Source of the DNA: Bacteroidales bacterium | GTDB taxonomy: Bacteria; Bacteroidota; Bacteroidia; Bacteroidales; VadinHA17 | Direction: 5' to 3' | Assembly (NCBI GenBank): GCA_016709865.1 | Contig: JADJLX010000005.1 | Coordinates: 248,001 to 312,000 of the forward strand | DNA length: 64,000 bases | In this document: positions 56,247-64,000 of the stretch, in pieces | How the letters are laid out: each line of letters begins with the position of its first letter | Numbering within the stretch: position 1 is the first letter of the stretch | Position numbers and translations under genes: made by a program | Notes under the pieces: model-generated | The model's input: only the letters and a program-made list of their open reading frames with translations | Databases searched by the model: none | What the model was told of the DNA's origin: nothing

Positions 56247-57155
56247 ATGGATCAAGGTTATAAAGTAGAGCCATTGTGCGGACTGTTTGGTTATAGTAGG
56301 CAAGCTTACTATCAGCAGATGAATTATAATTACAAGGAAGTGGTAAAATCAGAGATCCTATTACAGTTAGTTGCCAGGGAACGCCAGTTAATGCCTCGCC
56401 TTGGTGGTCGAAAGCTGCTTTACAAGCTGCAAGATCGTTTGCCACAAGAACTTCAATTGGGAAGAGACTCGTTCTTTAATTTTCTCCGAGAGAAAGGATT
56501 ATTAGTCCGCAGAAAGAGATATAGGGCAAAAACCACCTTCTCAAATCACTGGCTTCGTAAATATCCTAACCTGATAAAAGACTTTACCCCAAATGGGCCT
56601 CATCAGCTATGGGTTAGCGATATAACTTATATTGAAACGGATGAGGGATTTACTTATCTTTTTCTTATTACTGATGCTTATTCAAGAAAAATAATAGGCT
56701 GGAGCATTGCAGATACATTAGAAGCCAAACATGCTATTATTGCATTGTATATGGCTTTATGCCAGCTACCAGCCGGAATTAAAAATGTGTTTCATCACTC
56801 AGACAGAGGCGGTCAGTATTGCTGTGAGCAGTATGTAAATTTATTACAGAAAAATGACTTTCAGATTAGCATGACTGAAAGTGGCGATCCACTTGAAAAC
56901 GCCATTGCAGAGCGGATTAACGGCATTTTAAAAACAGAATGGATATATGATCTTAAGATTAAAACCAAAGCAAAAGCAAAAGAAGAAGTTAATAAGATTA
57001 TAAGCATTTATAATAATGATCGGCCACATGATAGTCTGGATAAATTTACCCCAAATCAAGCACACAAACACTCAGGGGTACTTAAGAGACAATGGAAAAA
57101 CTACTGGAAACAGAGAGAAGCATATCAAAAAGATGAAAAAAGTTTAGTTTTGTAG
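56247..57155 (+). CDS. IS3-family transposase OrfB (DDE catalytic part)
   Basis: 302 residues from ATG 56247, or fused to OrfA by the -1 shift at 56208-56214. HTH_21-like start (YGYSRQAYYQQ-type), then the rve domain with the DDE triad: Asp in WVSDITYIETDEG, Asp in HHSDRGGQY, Glu in ENAIAERINGILKTEW. It ends IYNNDRPHDSLDKFTPNQAH. Its stop codon is within a 34-bp perfect palindrome. Confidence 0.95.
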   Translation: MDQGYKVEPLCGLFGYSRQAYYQQMNYNYKEVVKSEILLQLVARERQLMPRLGGRKLLYKLQDRLPQELQLGRDSFFNFLREKGLLVRRKRYRAKTTFSNHWLRKYPNLIKDFTPNGPHQLWVSDITYIETDEGFTYLFLITDAYSRKIIGWSIADTLEAKHAIIALYMALCQLPAGIKNVFHHSDRGGQYCCEQYVNLLQKNDFQISMTESGDPLENAIAERINGILKTEWIYDLKIKTKAKAKEEVNKIISIYNNDRPHDSLDKFTPNQAHKHSGVLKRQWKNYWKQREAYQKDEKSLVL

Positions 57156-57174
57156 ATATCTACAAAACTAAACT
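57141..57174 (+). terminator. 34-bp perfect palindrome at the end of the transposase gene
   Basis: AGTTTAGTTTTGTAGAT and its exact complement meet without a gap. It covers the OrfB stop codon at 57153-57155. It could end the transposase transcript or, read from the other side, block transcription entering the element. Confidence 0.7.
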
Positions 57175-57277
57175 TTACCAACAATCAGAAAGATGAATGT
57201 AAAGTTATCTTAGTATTAACAACAAACTCTGTAAACAAAAATCAGGACGAGTCAAGAAATTGCTTGATAATTATTAC

Positions 57278-57309
57278 CTTTGAGCCTTTGTGCCATTGTG
57301 CCATTCAGC
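57278..57309. repeat. Octamer tandem array (CCTTTGTG type x 4)
   Basis: Four 8-bp units (CCTTTGAG, CCTTTGTG, CCATTGTG, CCATTCAG), ending 16 bp before the ATG of the YkgJ-family gene. Confidence 0.8.
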
Positions 57310-57325
57310 CTATTAATACAATAAT

Positions 57326-57565
57326 ATGAATTGTCGTGAAAACTGCGGTGCCTGCTGTATCGCCTTATCAATTTCTTCTCCGATCCCCGGAATGCCTGAT
57401 GGCAAACCGGCAGGAGTGAGGTGCATTCACCTTACGGATGATTACAGATGTGCTATTTACAATAATGGTAAACCCCAGGTATGCGAAGGATTTACAGCTG
57501 AAGAGGAGTTTTGCGGCAATAATCAGGAGGAAGCTATGAGGATTCTGGGATCGCTTTCAATGTAG
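57326..57565 (+). CDS. YkgJ-family cysteine cluster protein
   Basis: 79 residues with the YkgJ pattern: NCRENCGACC at the N-terminus, then GVRCIHLTDDYRCAIYNNGKPQVCEGF and a final CGNN. The eight Cys residues are expected to bind zinc or an Fe-S cluster. The function is unknown in Bacteroidota. It stands alone between the IS element and a REP-like repeat. Confidence 0.9.
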   Translation: MNCRENCGACCIALSISSPIPGMPDGKPAGVRCIHLTDDYRCAIYNNGKPQVCEGFTAEEEFCGNNQEEAMRILGSLSM

Positions 57566-57569
57566 CGCC

Positions 57570-57672
57570 CCCCAACCACCCTAAAGGGGGGCTAAATCTT
57601 ATATGTATTTAAAAATTAATCAATTACACGAAATTAGTCCCCCTTTAGGGGGATGTCCCGCTTCGGCGGGAC
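57570..57672. repeat. REP-like paired repeat with UUCG hairpin
   Basis: The arms CCCTAAAGGGGGG (57583-57595) and CCCCCTTTAGGGGG (57639-57652) are inverted, followed by a stable hairpin, GTCCCGC TTCG GCGGGAC (57655-57672). The hairpin ends 9 bp before the stop of the opposing amidohydrolase. It has the same GGGG/CCCC style as the 2653-2941 element. Confidence 0.75.
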
Positions 57673-57680
57673 AGGGGGCT

Positions 57681-59369
57681 TTATCTTCCTGATGAATACA
57701 CCACCTTCCCCCCGGTAATTGTATAATCGATCCTGGTCTTCATTATCTCATTCTCGGGGATAGTCAGTAAATCCTTATCTGTTATTACAATATCAGCAAG
57801 GTATCCTGTTTTGATCATTCCCTTTCTGTTTTCCATGAACTGGGCATATGCGCCGCCGAGGGTATAATACTCAATTGCTTTTTCCATAGTCACTTTCTCT
57901 TTCGGGAACCATCCTTCGCCTTCTTCTCCCAGTCTTTCTTTTCTTGTTACAGCTGCGTACAGACCCTCCATGGGATTAAGTGGTTCTACGGGGTAATCAG
58001 TCCCGAAGGCCAGCATTGCACCGGCATCAGCAAGGCTTTTCCATGCATATGCACCTTTGGCTCTTTCGGAACCTATTCGTTTTTCACAGAATTTTTTATC
58101 GGAAATACAATGTGTCGGCTGCATTGAAGCGATAACTCCTAGCTGAGCAAATCTTGGAATGTCAGTCAGAAGGAGTGTCTGGGCATGTTCATCGCGGTGA
58201 CGGCTGTCGCGTTTACCATTTACCTCCTGAGCTTTCTGGTAAGCGTTGAGAGTCCAGTTATTTCCTTTATCTCCAATTGCGTGCACACCAATCTGAAAAC
58301 CGAATTTATCAGCTGTAACTACCATATTTTCAAATTCTTCATATTGCATCATTGATAGTCCGGATGTACCCGGATTGTCGCTGAAAGGCTCAAACATTAA
58401 AGCTGTACCTGAACCAATTGTTCCGTCAATAAATGCCTTGAGGTAACCAAATCTCAACCAGTTTCCTTCTCCCGGATACTGTTTCTGAAGCTCAGTATAT
58501 TTCCTGAGCAAAACTGTATCAGCGGTGAGTGACATTCCAATATCGATTCTGCTGGTCAGGACCCCTTTTTCCTGCAGTTTTTTATAGGCTTCAAAATCAG
58601 CACTTCCTGGTATCTGTACACTTGTTACTCCAAGCTCTCGTGCTTCTTTCAAAGCCATAAGATAGCCCTGCCATATCCTCTCATTCTCCTGCTCAGCGGT
58701 CCTTTCAGCTTTTGCAGCACCTGTCTTAACAAGATTTTCTGCTTTCTCTTTAAGTATTCCTGTTGGCTCTCCGGTAACAGGATCTTTCTGGATCTCCCCT
58801 CCGAAAGGATTAACAGAATTTTTGGTTATTCCTGAAGCCTTCAGTACATATGAATTAACAAGAACAGAGTGTCCGTCGGCCCTGCTGAGTACAACCGGAT
58901 TATTTGGAGCAACTTTATCGAGTAGCTCTTTTGACGGCCATTTTTTATCAGTGAACATCTCATGTTCCCAGTGCCCGCCACTTATAAGTTCTCCCGGTTT
59001 TGATCTGGCAACCTGCGCTTTAACCTTCTCTGTAATAACATTCGGATCGGTGGTATACCGAAGTTCTACGTAATCGGGATCAAGCGGACCAAAATGAACG
59101 TGAGCATCATTAAAACCGGGGAGCACAAGCTTTCCCTGTGCATCAATTACTTTAGTTGTCCCGTCCAGAATATGTTTTGAAATTTGTGCTGTGGTCCCAA
59201 CAGCAATTATTGTCTCTCCTTTTATGGCAATTGCTTCAGAAGAAGGATTCTCTTTATCAATTGTGAGAACCTTTCCGTTTATAATCACCAGGTCGGCCTT
59301 CTCAGGTTGCGAACAGGCACTTATTGATATCATGGTTATTGCTGATAATGTGACTATTATATTATTCAT
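57681..59369 (-). CDS. YtcJ-like amidohydrolase, lipoprotein
   Basis: 562 residues with a lipoprotein signal (MNNIIVTLSAITMISISAC, lipid Cys at 19). Amidohydrolase 3 family: GKVLTIDKENPSSEAIAI, GFNDAHVHFGP (HxH metal site), VGVHAIGDKGN-type region (GVHAIGDKGN), RDEHAQTL and FGTDYPVEPLNP. Relatives include N-substituted formamide deformylase and other exoenzymes; the substrate is not known. It acts outside the cytosol by its signal. No neighbouring gene suggests a pathway. Confidence 0.88.
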   Translation of the reverse strand: MNNIIVTLSAITMISISACSQPEKADLVIINGKVLTIDKENPSSEAIAIKGETIIAVGTTAQISKHILDGTTKVIDAQGKLVLPGFNDAHVHFGPLDPDYVELRYTTDPNVITEKVKAQVARSKPGELISGGHWEHEMFTDKKWPSKELLDKVAPNNPVVLSRADGHSVLVNSYVLKASGITKNSVNPFGGEIQKDPVTGEPTGILKEKAENLVKTGAAKAERTAEQENERIWQGYLMALKEARELGVTSVQIPGSADFEAYKKLQEKGVLTSRIDIGMSLTADTVLLRKYTELQKQYPGEGNWLRFGYLKAFIDGTIGSGTALMFEPFSDNPGTSGLSMMQYEEFENMVVTADKFGFQIGVHAIGDKGNNWTLNAYQKAQEVNGKRDSRHRDEHAQTLLLTDIPRFAQLGVIASMQPTHCISDKKFCEKRIGSERAKGAYAWKSLADAGAMLAFGTDYPVEPLNPMEGLYAAVTRKERLGEEGEGWFPKEKVTMEKAIEYYTLGGAYAQFMENRKGMIKTGYLADIVITDKDLLTIPENEIMKTRIDYTITGGKVVYSSGR

Positions 59370-59423
59370 TACAAGGTTATTTATTTGAGGAAATATATGA
59401 ATTTTTTTGTTTAAAATATATTT

Positions 59424-59512
59424 CTTAGTGAACCTTGGTGCCTTGGTGTCTTGGTGGCACTTATTTTCGCCACTAAGGCTCTAAGGCACAAAGAAACACC
59501 AAGAAATTTAAC
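59424..59512. repeat. Octamer fold-back array (CCTTGGTG type)
   Basis: CCTTGGTG, TCTTGGTG and similar units, then inverted CACTAAGG / CTAAGGCAC units. They fill much of the 220-bp gap between divergent genes; the remaining gap is AT-rich and must hold the dapB promoter. Confidence 0.75.
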
Positions 59513-59589
59513 ATCACCTTAAGATTTTTGTTCGATTTTTATGATATTCACAACATCAAAACAGGTATTTTCGCAGAAACTTTCCGGAA

Positions 59590-60306
59590 ATGAATATTGC
59601 GTTGATTGGTTATGGAAGAATGGGGCATGAAATTGAAGCAATTGCCCTAAAAAGAGGTCATGTGGTTAAACTGATTATTGATCAGGATAATGCCGGTGAC
59701 CTTAATTCAGAAAATTTAAAGGGAATTGATGCGGCAATCGAGTTCTCATCGCCAGAAGCAGCGTTTGAAAATGTGATTAAATGTATTGAGAACAGGGTGC
59801 CCGTTGTCTCGGGAACTACAGCATGGCTGGCTAAATATGATGAAGCAGTAGCAGCATGCAGGAAATTTAATACTTCTTTTATCCACTCATCAAATTTCAG
59901 CATAGGAGTGAATCTGCTTTTCAGACTGAATAAGGAGCTGGCCAGGCAGATGGATCTTTACTCTGACTATTCTGTTTCGATAGAAGAGATCCATCATACA
60001 AAGAAGCTTGATGCACCAAGTGGTACAGCAATAACCCTTTCCGACGGCATAAAGGATAATCATAAGGGATACTACGGATGGTGTCATGATAAGGAAAACA
60101 AGGAATCAATGATCCCAGTTACCTCAGTCCGGGAAGGCCTGGTACCCGGTACGCATACAGTTACCTGGGATTCGGAGATTGATACGATAAGTCTCAGACA
60201 TGAAGCCAAAAACAGGAAAGGTTTCGCTCTGGGAGCTGTGGTGGCAGCTGAATATATTCATTCGAGACATGGAGTATTCACAATGGAAGATGTAATGGGA
60301 TTCTGA
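59590..60306 (+). CDS. dapB: 4-hydroxy-tetrahydrodipicolinate reductase
   Basis: 238 residues. MNIALIGYGRMGHEIEAIA is the NAD(P)-binding Rossmann start; EFSSPEAAF and VVSGTTAW follow, and the signature EIHHTKKLDAPSGTAI gives the catalytic His-His and Lys. It makes tetrahydrodipicolinate for lysine and peptidoglycan. It is followed after 39 bp by lepB, a pairing common in Bacteroidota. Confidence 0.96.
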   Translation: MNIALIGYGRMGHEIEAIALKRGHVVKLIIDQDNAGDLNSENLKGIDAAIEFSSPEAAFENVIKCIENRVPVVSGTTAWLAKYDEAVAACRKFNTSFIHSSNFSIGVNLLFRLNKELARQMDLYSDYSVSIEEIHHTKKLDAPSGTAITLSDGIKDNHKGYYGWCHDKENKESMIPVTSVREGLVPGTHTVTWDSEIDTISLRHEAKNRKGFALGAVVAAEYIHSRHGVFTMEDVMGF

Positions 60307-60345
60307 TAATTATTTCTACTTTTACCGATCTTTAAAAAAAGTGTC

Positions 60346-61734
60346 ATGAATGAGTTTTTATCAAAAAAGTATGTAAGATTTGCGATCACTGCAGTTATAT
60401 ATCTCCTTGTTGTTATCTGGATAGGTAACTTCTGGCTCCTTATCGGGCTGGGTGTAATATATGATATGTATATTACCGAGAGAGTTAACTGGACTTTCTG
60501 GAAGAAAAGGCATCAGAAGAACAGTGCTTTTATTGAATGGCTCGATGCTCTGATTTTTGCTGTGATAGCAGTTACACTCATTAATATCTTTCTTTTCCAG
60601 AATTACAGGATCCCTACTCCGTCGATGGAGAAATCGCTGCTTGTCGGCGATCATCTTTTTGTCAGCAAGCTTGCATATGGACCACGATTGCCTAACACAC
60701 CCATAGCATTTCCATTTACCCAGCATACTATGCCACTGACTAAAGGTAAGTCATGGTCAAATCTTATTCTCAGACCTTATAAGCGGCTTTCAGGGGGCGG
60801 ACAGGTAAAGAATAATGACCCTATAGTATTTAACTTTCCTGCCGGCGATACAGTTGTTGTGGAAGAACAGACAACAAGCTATTATGAAATTGTAAGAAGA
60901 AGAGCCAGGGATCTTAAGGACAGAAATAAATTTGACGGGTCAGTTCCTCAGACCGATGCATATTATCTTCAGCAAGCAAGAAAAGAGATAAGAGAAAACT
61001 ATACAGTTATTTATCGTCCGGTCGACAGGAGAGATAACTATGTGAAGAGGTGCATTGGAATACCGGGTGATACAGTTATGATTAAATCGGGAATTCTGTA
61101 TGTTAATGGTAAAGTTGTTGAAGACAATGGAACACAGCAGACTACCTATGTTGTGGGGACTAACGGCACCACAATAAATCCAAAAGCTTTTGAAAGGCTG
61201 GGAATAACAAGATATGACCAGAATACTATCTCCGGATCAGCTTATCTTTTACCACTGACCAAAGGAAATGTTACTGCAATCTCGAAGTTTTCCAATGTAA
61301 CAGAGGTATCTCCGATTTACGCCAGGGTAGGGGAATATGCTCCTCATATTTTCCCGTATAATCCTGTATATGGGTGGAATGAAGATAATTACGGCCCTAT
61401 ATGGATTCCTGTTAAAGGTACCACTGTTAAGATTGATACCTCTAATTTATGTTTATATGAGAGAATTATCGATGCATACGAGAATAATGACCTGAGAACT
61501 GAAGGCAGTACCGTATATATTAATAATGCACCTGCCGATAGTTATACGTTTAAGATGGATTATTACTGGATGATGGGTGATAACCGTCACAACTCAGCTG
61601 ATTCAAGGTACTGGGGATTTGTACCTGAAGACCATGTTGTAGGCAAACCAAAGTTTATATGGCTATCGCTTGATAAGGAGGCTGACGGGCTTAAGCGTAT
61701 CAGGTGGAGCAGAATGTTTATGAAGGCTAGATAA
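60346..61734 (+). CDS. lepB: Signal peptidase I, large Bacteroidota type
   Basis: 462 residues. Two or three N-terminal membrane helices (about 12-42, 66-85), then the catalytic Ser93 in YRIPTPSMEKSLLVGD and Lys near 235 in RRDNYVKRCIGIPGDTV. The SGNR-like box MMGDNRHNSADSRYWGFVPEDHVVGK is near 410-435. The Ser-Lys spacing (about 140) is far longer than in E. coli, as is usual in this phylum. It removes signal peptides at the inner membrane. It follows dapB and ends at a hairpin before the converging rplT operon. Confidence 0.95.
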   Translation: MNEFLSKKYVRFAITAVIYLLVVIWIGNFWLLIGLGVIYDMYITERVNWTFWKKRHQKNSAFIEWLDALIFAVIAVTLINIFLFQNYRIPTPSMEKSLLVGDHLFVSKLAYGPRLPNTPIAFPFTQHTMPLTKGKSWSNLILRPYKRLSGGGQVKNNDPIVFNFPAGDTVVVEEQTTSYYEIVRRRARDLKDRNKFDGSVPQTDAYYLQQARKEIRENYTVIYRPVDRRDNYVKRCIGIPGDTVMIKSGILYVNGKVVEDNGTQQTTYVVGTNGTTINPKAFERLGITRYDQNTISGSAYLLPLTKGNVTAISKFSNVTEVSPIYARVGEYAPHIFPYNPVYGWNEDNYGPIWIPVKGTTVKIDTSNLCLYERIIDAYENNDLRTEGSTVYINNAPADSYTFKMDYYWMMGDNRHNSADSRYWGFVPEDHVVGKPKFIWLSLDKEADGLKRIRWSRMFMKAR

Positions 61735-61748
61735 GCCGGAAGTCTGAT

Positions 61749-61795
61749 GACGGAAGACGGAAGCAGTTTCTTTCTTCGGTCTTCCGTCTTCCGTC
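61749..61795. repeat. Inverted heptamer repeats
   Basis: GACGGAAGACGGAAG (61749-61763) and its exact complement (61781-61795) can form a 15-bp stem with a 17-base loop. Each arm is a tandem of a 7-bp unit. It lies 15 bp after the lepB stop and could end that transcript. Confidence 0.8.
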
Positions 61796-61818
61796 TTCGG
61801 TCAATGATATTTAGTAAA

Positions 61819-61843
61819 AAAGCCGACCCTCAGAGTCGGCTTT
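61819..61843 (-). terminator. Terminator of the thrS-infC-rpmI-rplT operon
   Basis: A 9-bp stem AAAGCCGAC / GTCGGCTTT with a 7-base loop. Read on the minus strand it is followed by a T-run (TTTTTT), the form of an intrinsic terminator 21 bp after the rplT stop. It may also serve lepB on the other strand. Confidence 0.85.
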
Positions 61844-61863
61844 CTGTTAATATATAATTCTAT

Positions 61864-62208
61864 CTACTTAACTTTCTCAACGATAGCTTTGAAAGCTTCC
61901 GGATGATTCATTGCCAGGTCGGCAAGTGTTTTTCTGTTAAGTGTAATACCTTTTTTAGCTACTTTTCCAATGAATTCGGAATAACTCATGTCGTACTGAC
62001 GTACACCTGCGTTTATTCTCTGAATCCATAAAGCCCTGAAGAGGCCTTTCTTTTTCTTCCTGTCGCGGTAAGCATACCCCATACCTTTGTCGAGGGTATT
62101 CTTTGCAACTGTTATTACATTTCTTCTTGAACCGAAGTTCCCTTTTGTTGCCTTAAGTACCTTTTTTCTTCTGGCACGTGATGCAACTGCGTTTACTGAT
62201 CTTGGCAT
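61864..62208 (-). CDS. rplT: 50S ribosomal protein L20
   Basis: 114 residues. [30 protein letters not shown] is the basic N-terminal tail that threads 23S rRNA; the globular end has [35 protein letters not shown]. It is the last gene of the infC operon. In other bacteria L20 represses this operon by binding the leader mRNA; the 94-bp gap upstream of it was not seen to fold into such a site. Confidence 0.97.
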   Translation of the reverse strand: MPRSVNAVASRARRKKVLKATKGNFGSRRNVITVAKNTLDKGMGYAYRDRKKKKGLFRALWIQRINAGVRQYDMSYSEFIGKVAKKGITLNRKTLADLAMNHPEAFKAIVEKVK

Positions 62209-62302
62209 AACTCATTTTTTTTGAATGTCAGCGGTCTTATGTGACTCTTATTTGCTGAACAATCTGTTAATACTATAATTTTTTTATCAATGCGTCGGGC
62301 AA

Positions 62303-62500
62303 CTACCTCATTGCGAGCATCAACTTGACATTTTTAAGGTCTGTTTTGTGAACCTCGCCAGCATAGCCAAGATTTCTCTTACGCTTTGTTGTCTTTTTTG
62401 TCAGGATGTGACTCTTAAATGCATGCTTACGCTTGATCTTTCCTGTTCCGGTCAAAGAAAATCTCTTCTTTGCACCCGAATTCGTCTTCATTTTTGGCAT
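62303..62500 (-). CDS. rpmI: 50S ribosomal protein L35
   Basis: 65 residues: [33 protein letters not shown], the highly basic L35 pattern. It lies 26 bp after infC and ahead of rplT in the standard order. Confidence 0.97.
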   Translation of the reverse strand: MPKMKTNSGAKKRFSLTGTGKIKRKHAFKSHILTKKTTKRKRNLGYAGEVHKTDLKNVKLMLAMR

Positions 62501-62526
62501 TTCTCTCTTTCAGATATATTAAAAAA

Positions 62527-63075
62527 CTATTTTTTCTTTTTTGGAGAAAAAGAAACAATCATCCTTTTTCCCTCCAGTCGCGGCAACTGTTCTACTTTTC
62601 CGTATTCTTCAAGGTCGTTGGCAAAACGAAGCAAAAGCACTTCACCCTGCTCCTTGAATAATATTGATCTTCCTTTAAAGAACACATATGCTCTGACTTT
62701 TGCCCCCTCTTCGAGGAATTTCATTGCATGTTTGAGCTTAAAGTTGTAATCATGGTCATCGGTGTTAGGTCCGAATCTGATCTCTTTCACCACAACCTTT
62801 GATGTTTTGGCTTTAATCTCTTTCTGCTTTTTCTTCTGCTGATAAAGAAATTTCTGGTAATCAACAATTTTGCATACGGGAGGTTCCGCGTTTGGAGAAA
62901 TTTCAACAAGATCAAGTTCCAGAGAATCAGCCAGCTTCAAAGCATCCTGAATGCTCATCACCTCTGCTTCTATTTCTTCGCCTACAACTCTGACCACTTT
63001 TGCTGTGATCCTGTTATTAATTTTGTGAGCCGGCTGGGTAACCCTTGCCGGGCTTCGCCTGATTGGTAAAGCTAT
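62527..63075 (-). CDS. infC: Translation initiation factor IF-3, start at AUA
   Basis: 182 residues when started at the ATA at 63075-63073; the first in-frame GTG/ATG-like codon at 62997 would remove the conserved [13 protein letters not shown] opening. Motifs: INNRI (family RINxxI), [23 protein letters not shown], then the C-terminal domain [41 protein letters not shown] perfect AGGAGG is 8 nt upstream of the ATA. infC in several bacteria uses a rare start such as AUU so that IF-3 inhibits its own translation. The operon is thrS-infC-rpmI-rplT. Confidence 0.93.
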   Translation of the reverse strand: MALPIRRSPARVTQPAHKINNRITAKVVRVVGEEIEAEVMSIQDALKLADSLELDLVEISPNAEPPVCKIVDYQKFLYQQKKKQKEIKAKTSKVVVKEIRFGPNTDDHDYNFKLKHAMKFLEEGAKVRAYVFFKGRSILFKEQGEVLLLRFANDLEEYGKVEQLPRLEGKRMIVSFSPKKKK

Positions 63076-63083
63076 AGCTCTTT

Positions 63084-63089
63084 CCTCCT
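63084..63089 (-). promoter_or_regulatory. Perfect Shine-Dalgarno for infC
   Basis: AGGAGG on the minus strand, 8 nt before the ATA start. Bacteroidota seldom use Shine-Dalgarno sequences, so this strong site is notable and decides the infC start. Confidence 0.8.
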
Positions 63090-63123
63090 AATTTTTGTTA
63101 ATACTTAAAATTCCTATCGTGCA

Positions 63124-64000
63124 TTAAAATGCAATCTCTTTTTTAATCTCTTCGTTTATAAAACTGACGAATTCTTCAACTTTCATGCTCCCTTTGTCGC
63201 CTTCTCCCTGCTTTCTTACAGCAATTGTTCCGTTCTCAACCTCTTTTTCGCCTATTATAAGAAGGTAGGGAATCCTCTTTAATTCATTATCCCTGATCTT
63301 CTTACCTATCTTTTCGCTTCTTTCGTCAATTAGTGTGCAAATATCGGAATTATTTAGAATTTCCAAAACTTTTCCTGCATAATCATTGAATTTTTCACTA
63401 ATCGGTAAAATGACTGCTTTTTTCCGGCGCAAGCCATAATGGAAATTTGCCGGCTGTGTTTTCAATAAGGACGGCCACAAATCTTTCCATCGATCCGAAG
63501 ATTGTGCGGTGTATCATCACCGGTCGGTGCTTCTGATTATCGCTTCCGTTATATGTCAGGTCAAATCTTTCAGGAAGGTTATAGTCAACCTGTATTGTAC
63601 CAAGCTGCCATTTTCTTCCTATGGCATCTTTTACCATGAAGTCGAGCTTTGGTCCATAGAATGCAGCTTCACCGGTAACGACAGTTGTTACAAGGTTTTT
63701 CTCTGCAGCTGCTTCAATGATATCGCGTTCAGCTCTCTCCCAGTTTTCATCCGAACCAATATATTTTTGTTTGTTATCAGGATCACGTAACGATACCTGA
63801 GCCGAATATTCAGTGAAGCCAACTATCTTATATATATACAGGATAAGGTCTATAATGCTTTTAAATTCCTCTCTTAGCTGGTCTTCCCTGCAGAAATGGT
63901 GTGCATCATCCTGGGTAAAGCTTCTTACTCTTGTGAGTCCGTGAAGCTCACCGCTCTGCTCATACCTGTATACGGTTCCGAATTCTGCCATTCTGAGTGG
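63124..64000 (-). pseudogene. thrS: Threonyl-tRNA synthetase, C-terminal part (cut by window edge), frame broken
   Basis: The C-terminal half of ThrRS in two frames. The first carries the class II catalytic core: [54 protein letters not shown], and [32 protein letters not shown]. The second is the anticodon-binding domain ([21 protein letters not shown]...GTIAVRKQGEGDKGSMKVEEF). The break is an A6 run at 63418-63423; removing one A gives LAPEKAVILP. ThrRS is essential, so an assembly error is the likeliest explanation. It is first in the translation operon. Confidence 0.93.

Larger units (their letters stand above)
55814..57254 (+). mobile_element. Intact IS3-family insertion sequence
   Basis: A 1441-bp element. 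The left end begins TGTCTCGTCCTGA and the right end finishes TCAGGACGAGTCA; the 26-bp terminal repeats match at 21 positions, including an inner GTTTACAG block. A 3-bp target duplication, AGA (55811-55813 and 57255-57257), flanks it, as expected for IS3. It encodes OrfA and OrfB in overlapping phase. It inserted next to an octamer array. All parts look functional. Confidence 0.95.

Noticed and set aside
63418..63423. Programmed frameshift in thrS
   Set aside because: The required shift is +1 and ThrRS is essential as a single chain; an extra A is the simple explanation.

Overview
The window looks like one piece of a chromosome from a Bacteroidota (Bacteroidales-like) bacterium, most likely an environmental genome. 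The evidence is gene content and style: DUF5063 next to a DEDD exonuclease, DUF4468, PorT-like outer-membrane barrels, TonB C-terminal domains, many SCxx lipoproteins, a large LepB next to dapB, and almost no Shine-Dalgarno sequences. No rRNA or tRNA gene was seen. Five genes are broken by one-base changes, mostly at short homopolymers, which may reflect long-read assembly error.

Layout. 1-3.9 kb: start of guaB (minus), recQ, a nested inverted-repeat element, and a secreted TonB_C protein. 3.9-10.7 kb: the most unusual part, a regulatory module with a Cys-rich small protein, a 53-residue peptide with a textbook double-glycine leader, a periplasmic TPR-CHAT caspase-like protease with a C-terminal membrane anchor, a single-pass TPR protein likely to be the anti-sigma partner, an ECF sigma factor, and a PAS histidine kinase. 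Three copies of the same 32-bp promoter-like motif precede the peptide gene, the Cys-rich gene and the kinase. 10.8-17 kb: accessory, AT-rich genes (a nuclease-NTPase fusion, a two-nuclease operon, a TlpA-like thioredoxin, a YefM/YoeB toxin-antitoxin pair). 17.3-29.7 kb: a GH43-type glycosidase, an ABC exporter and many lineage-specific secreted proteins, lipoproteins and barrels, then a broken AraC-type membrane regulator and an orphan ECF sigma factor.

29.7-59.4 kb is mostly housekeeping and catabolism: a broken FAD/Fe-S dehydrogenase, DUF5063-exonuclease-rlmI, tex, an S9 oligopeptidase, an FAD oxidoreductase, two M28 peptidases, mutS2, a sodium/solute symporter, an isoaspartyl peptidase, an ECF sigma/anti-sigma/GIN-type operon, a broken rocD, trmD, an intact IS3-family element with target duplication, and an amidohydrolase. 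Together the peptidases, ornithine aminotransferase and symporter suggest peptide and amino-acid use. 59.6-64 kb: dapB, lepB, and the opposing thrS-infC-rpmI-rplT translation operon, whose infC appears to start at AUA behind a perfect AGGAGG.

Throughout, gaps between genes carry short tandem arrays with a 7- or 8-bp period. The unit sequence differs at nearly every locus, and the arrays often begin at, or within a few bases of, a stop codon.
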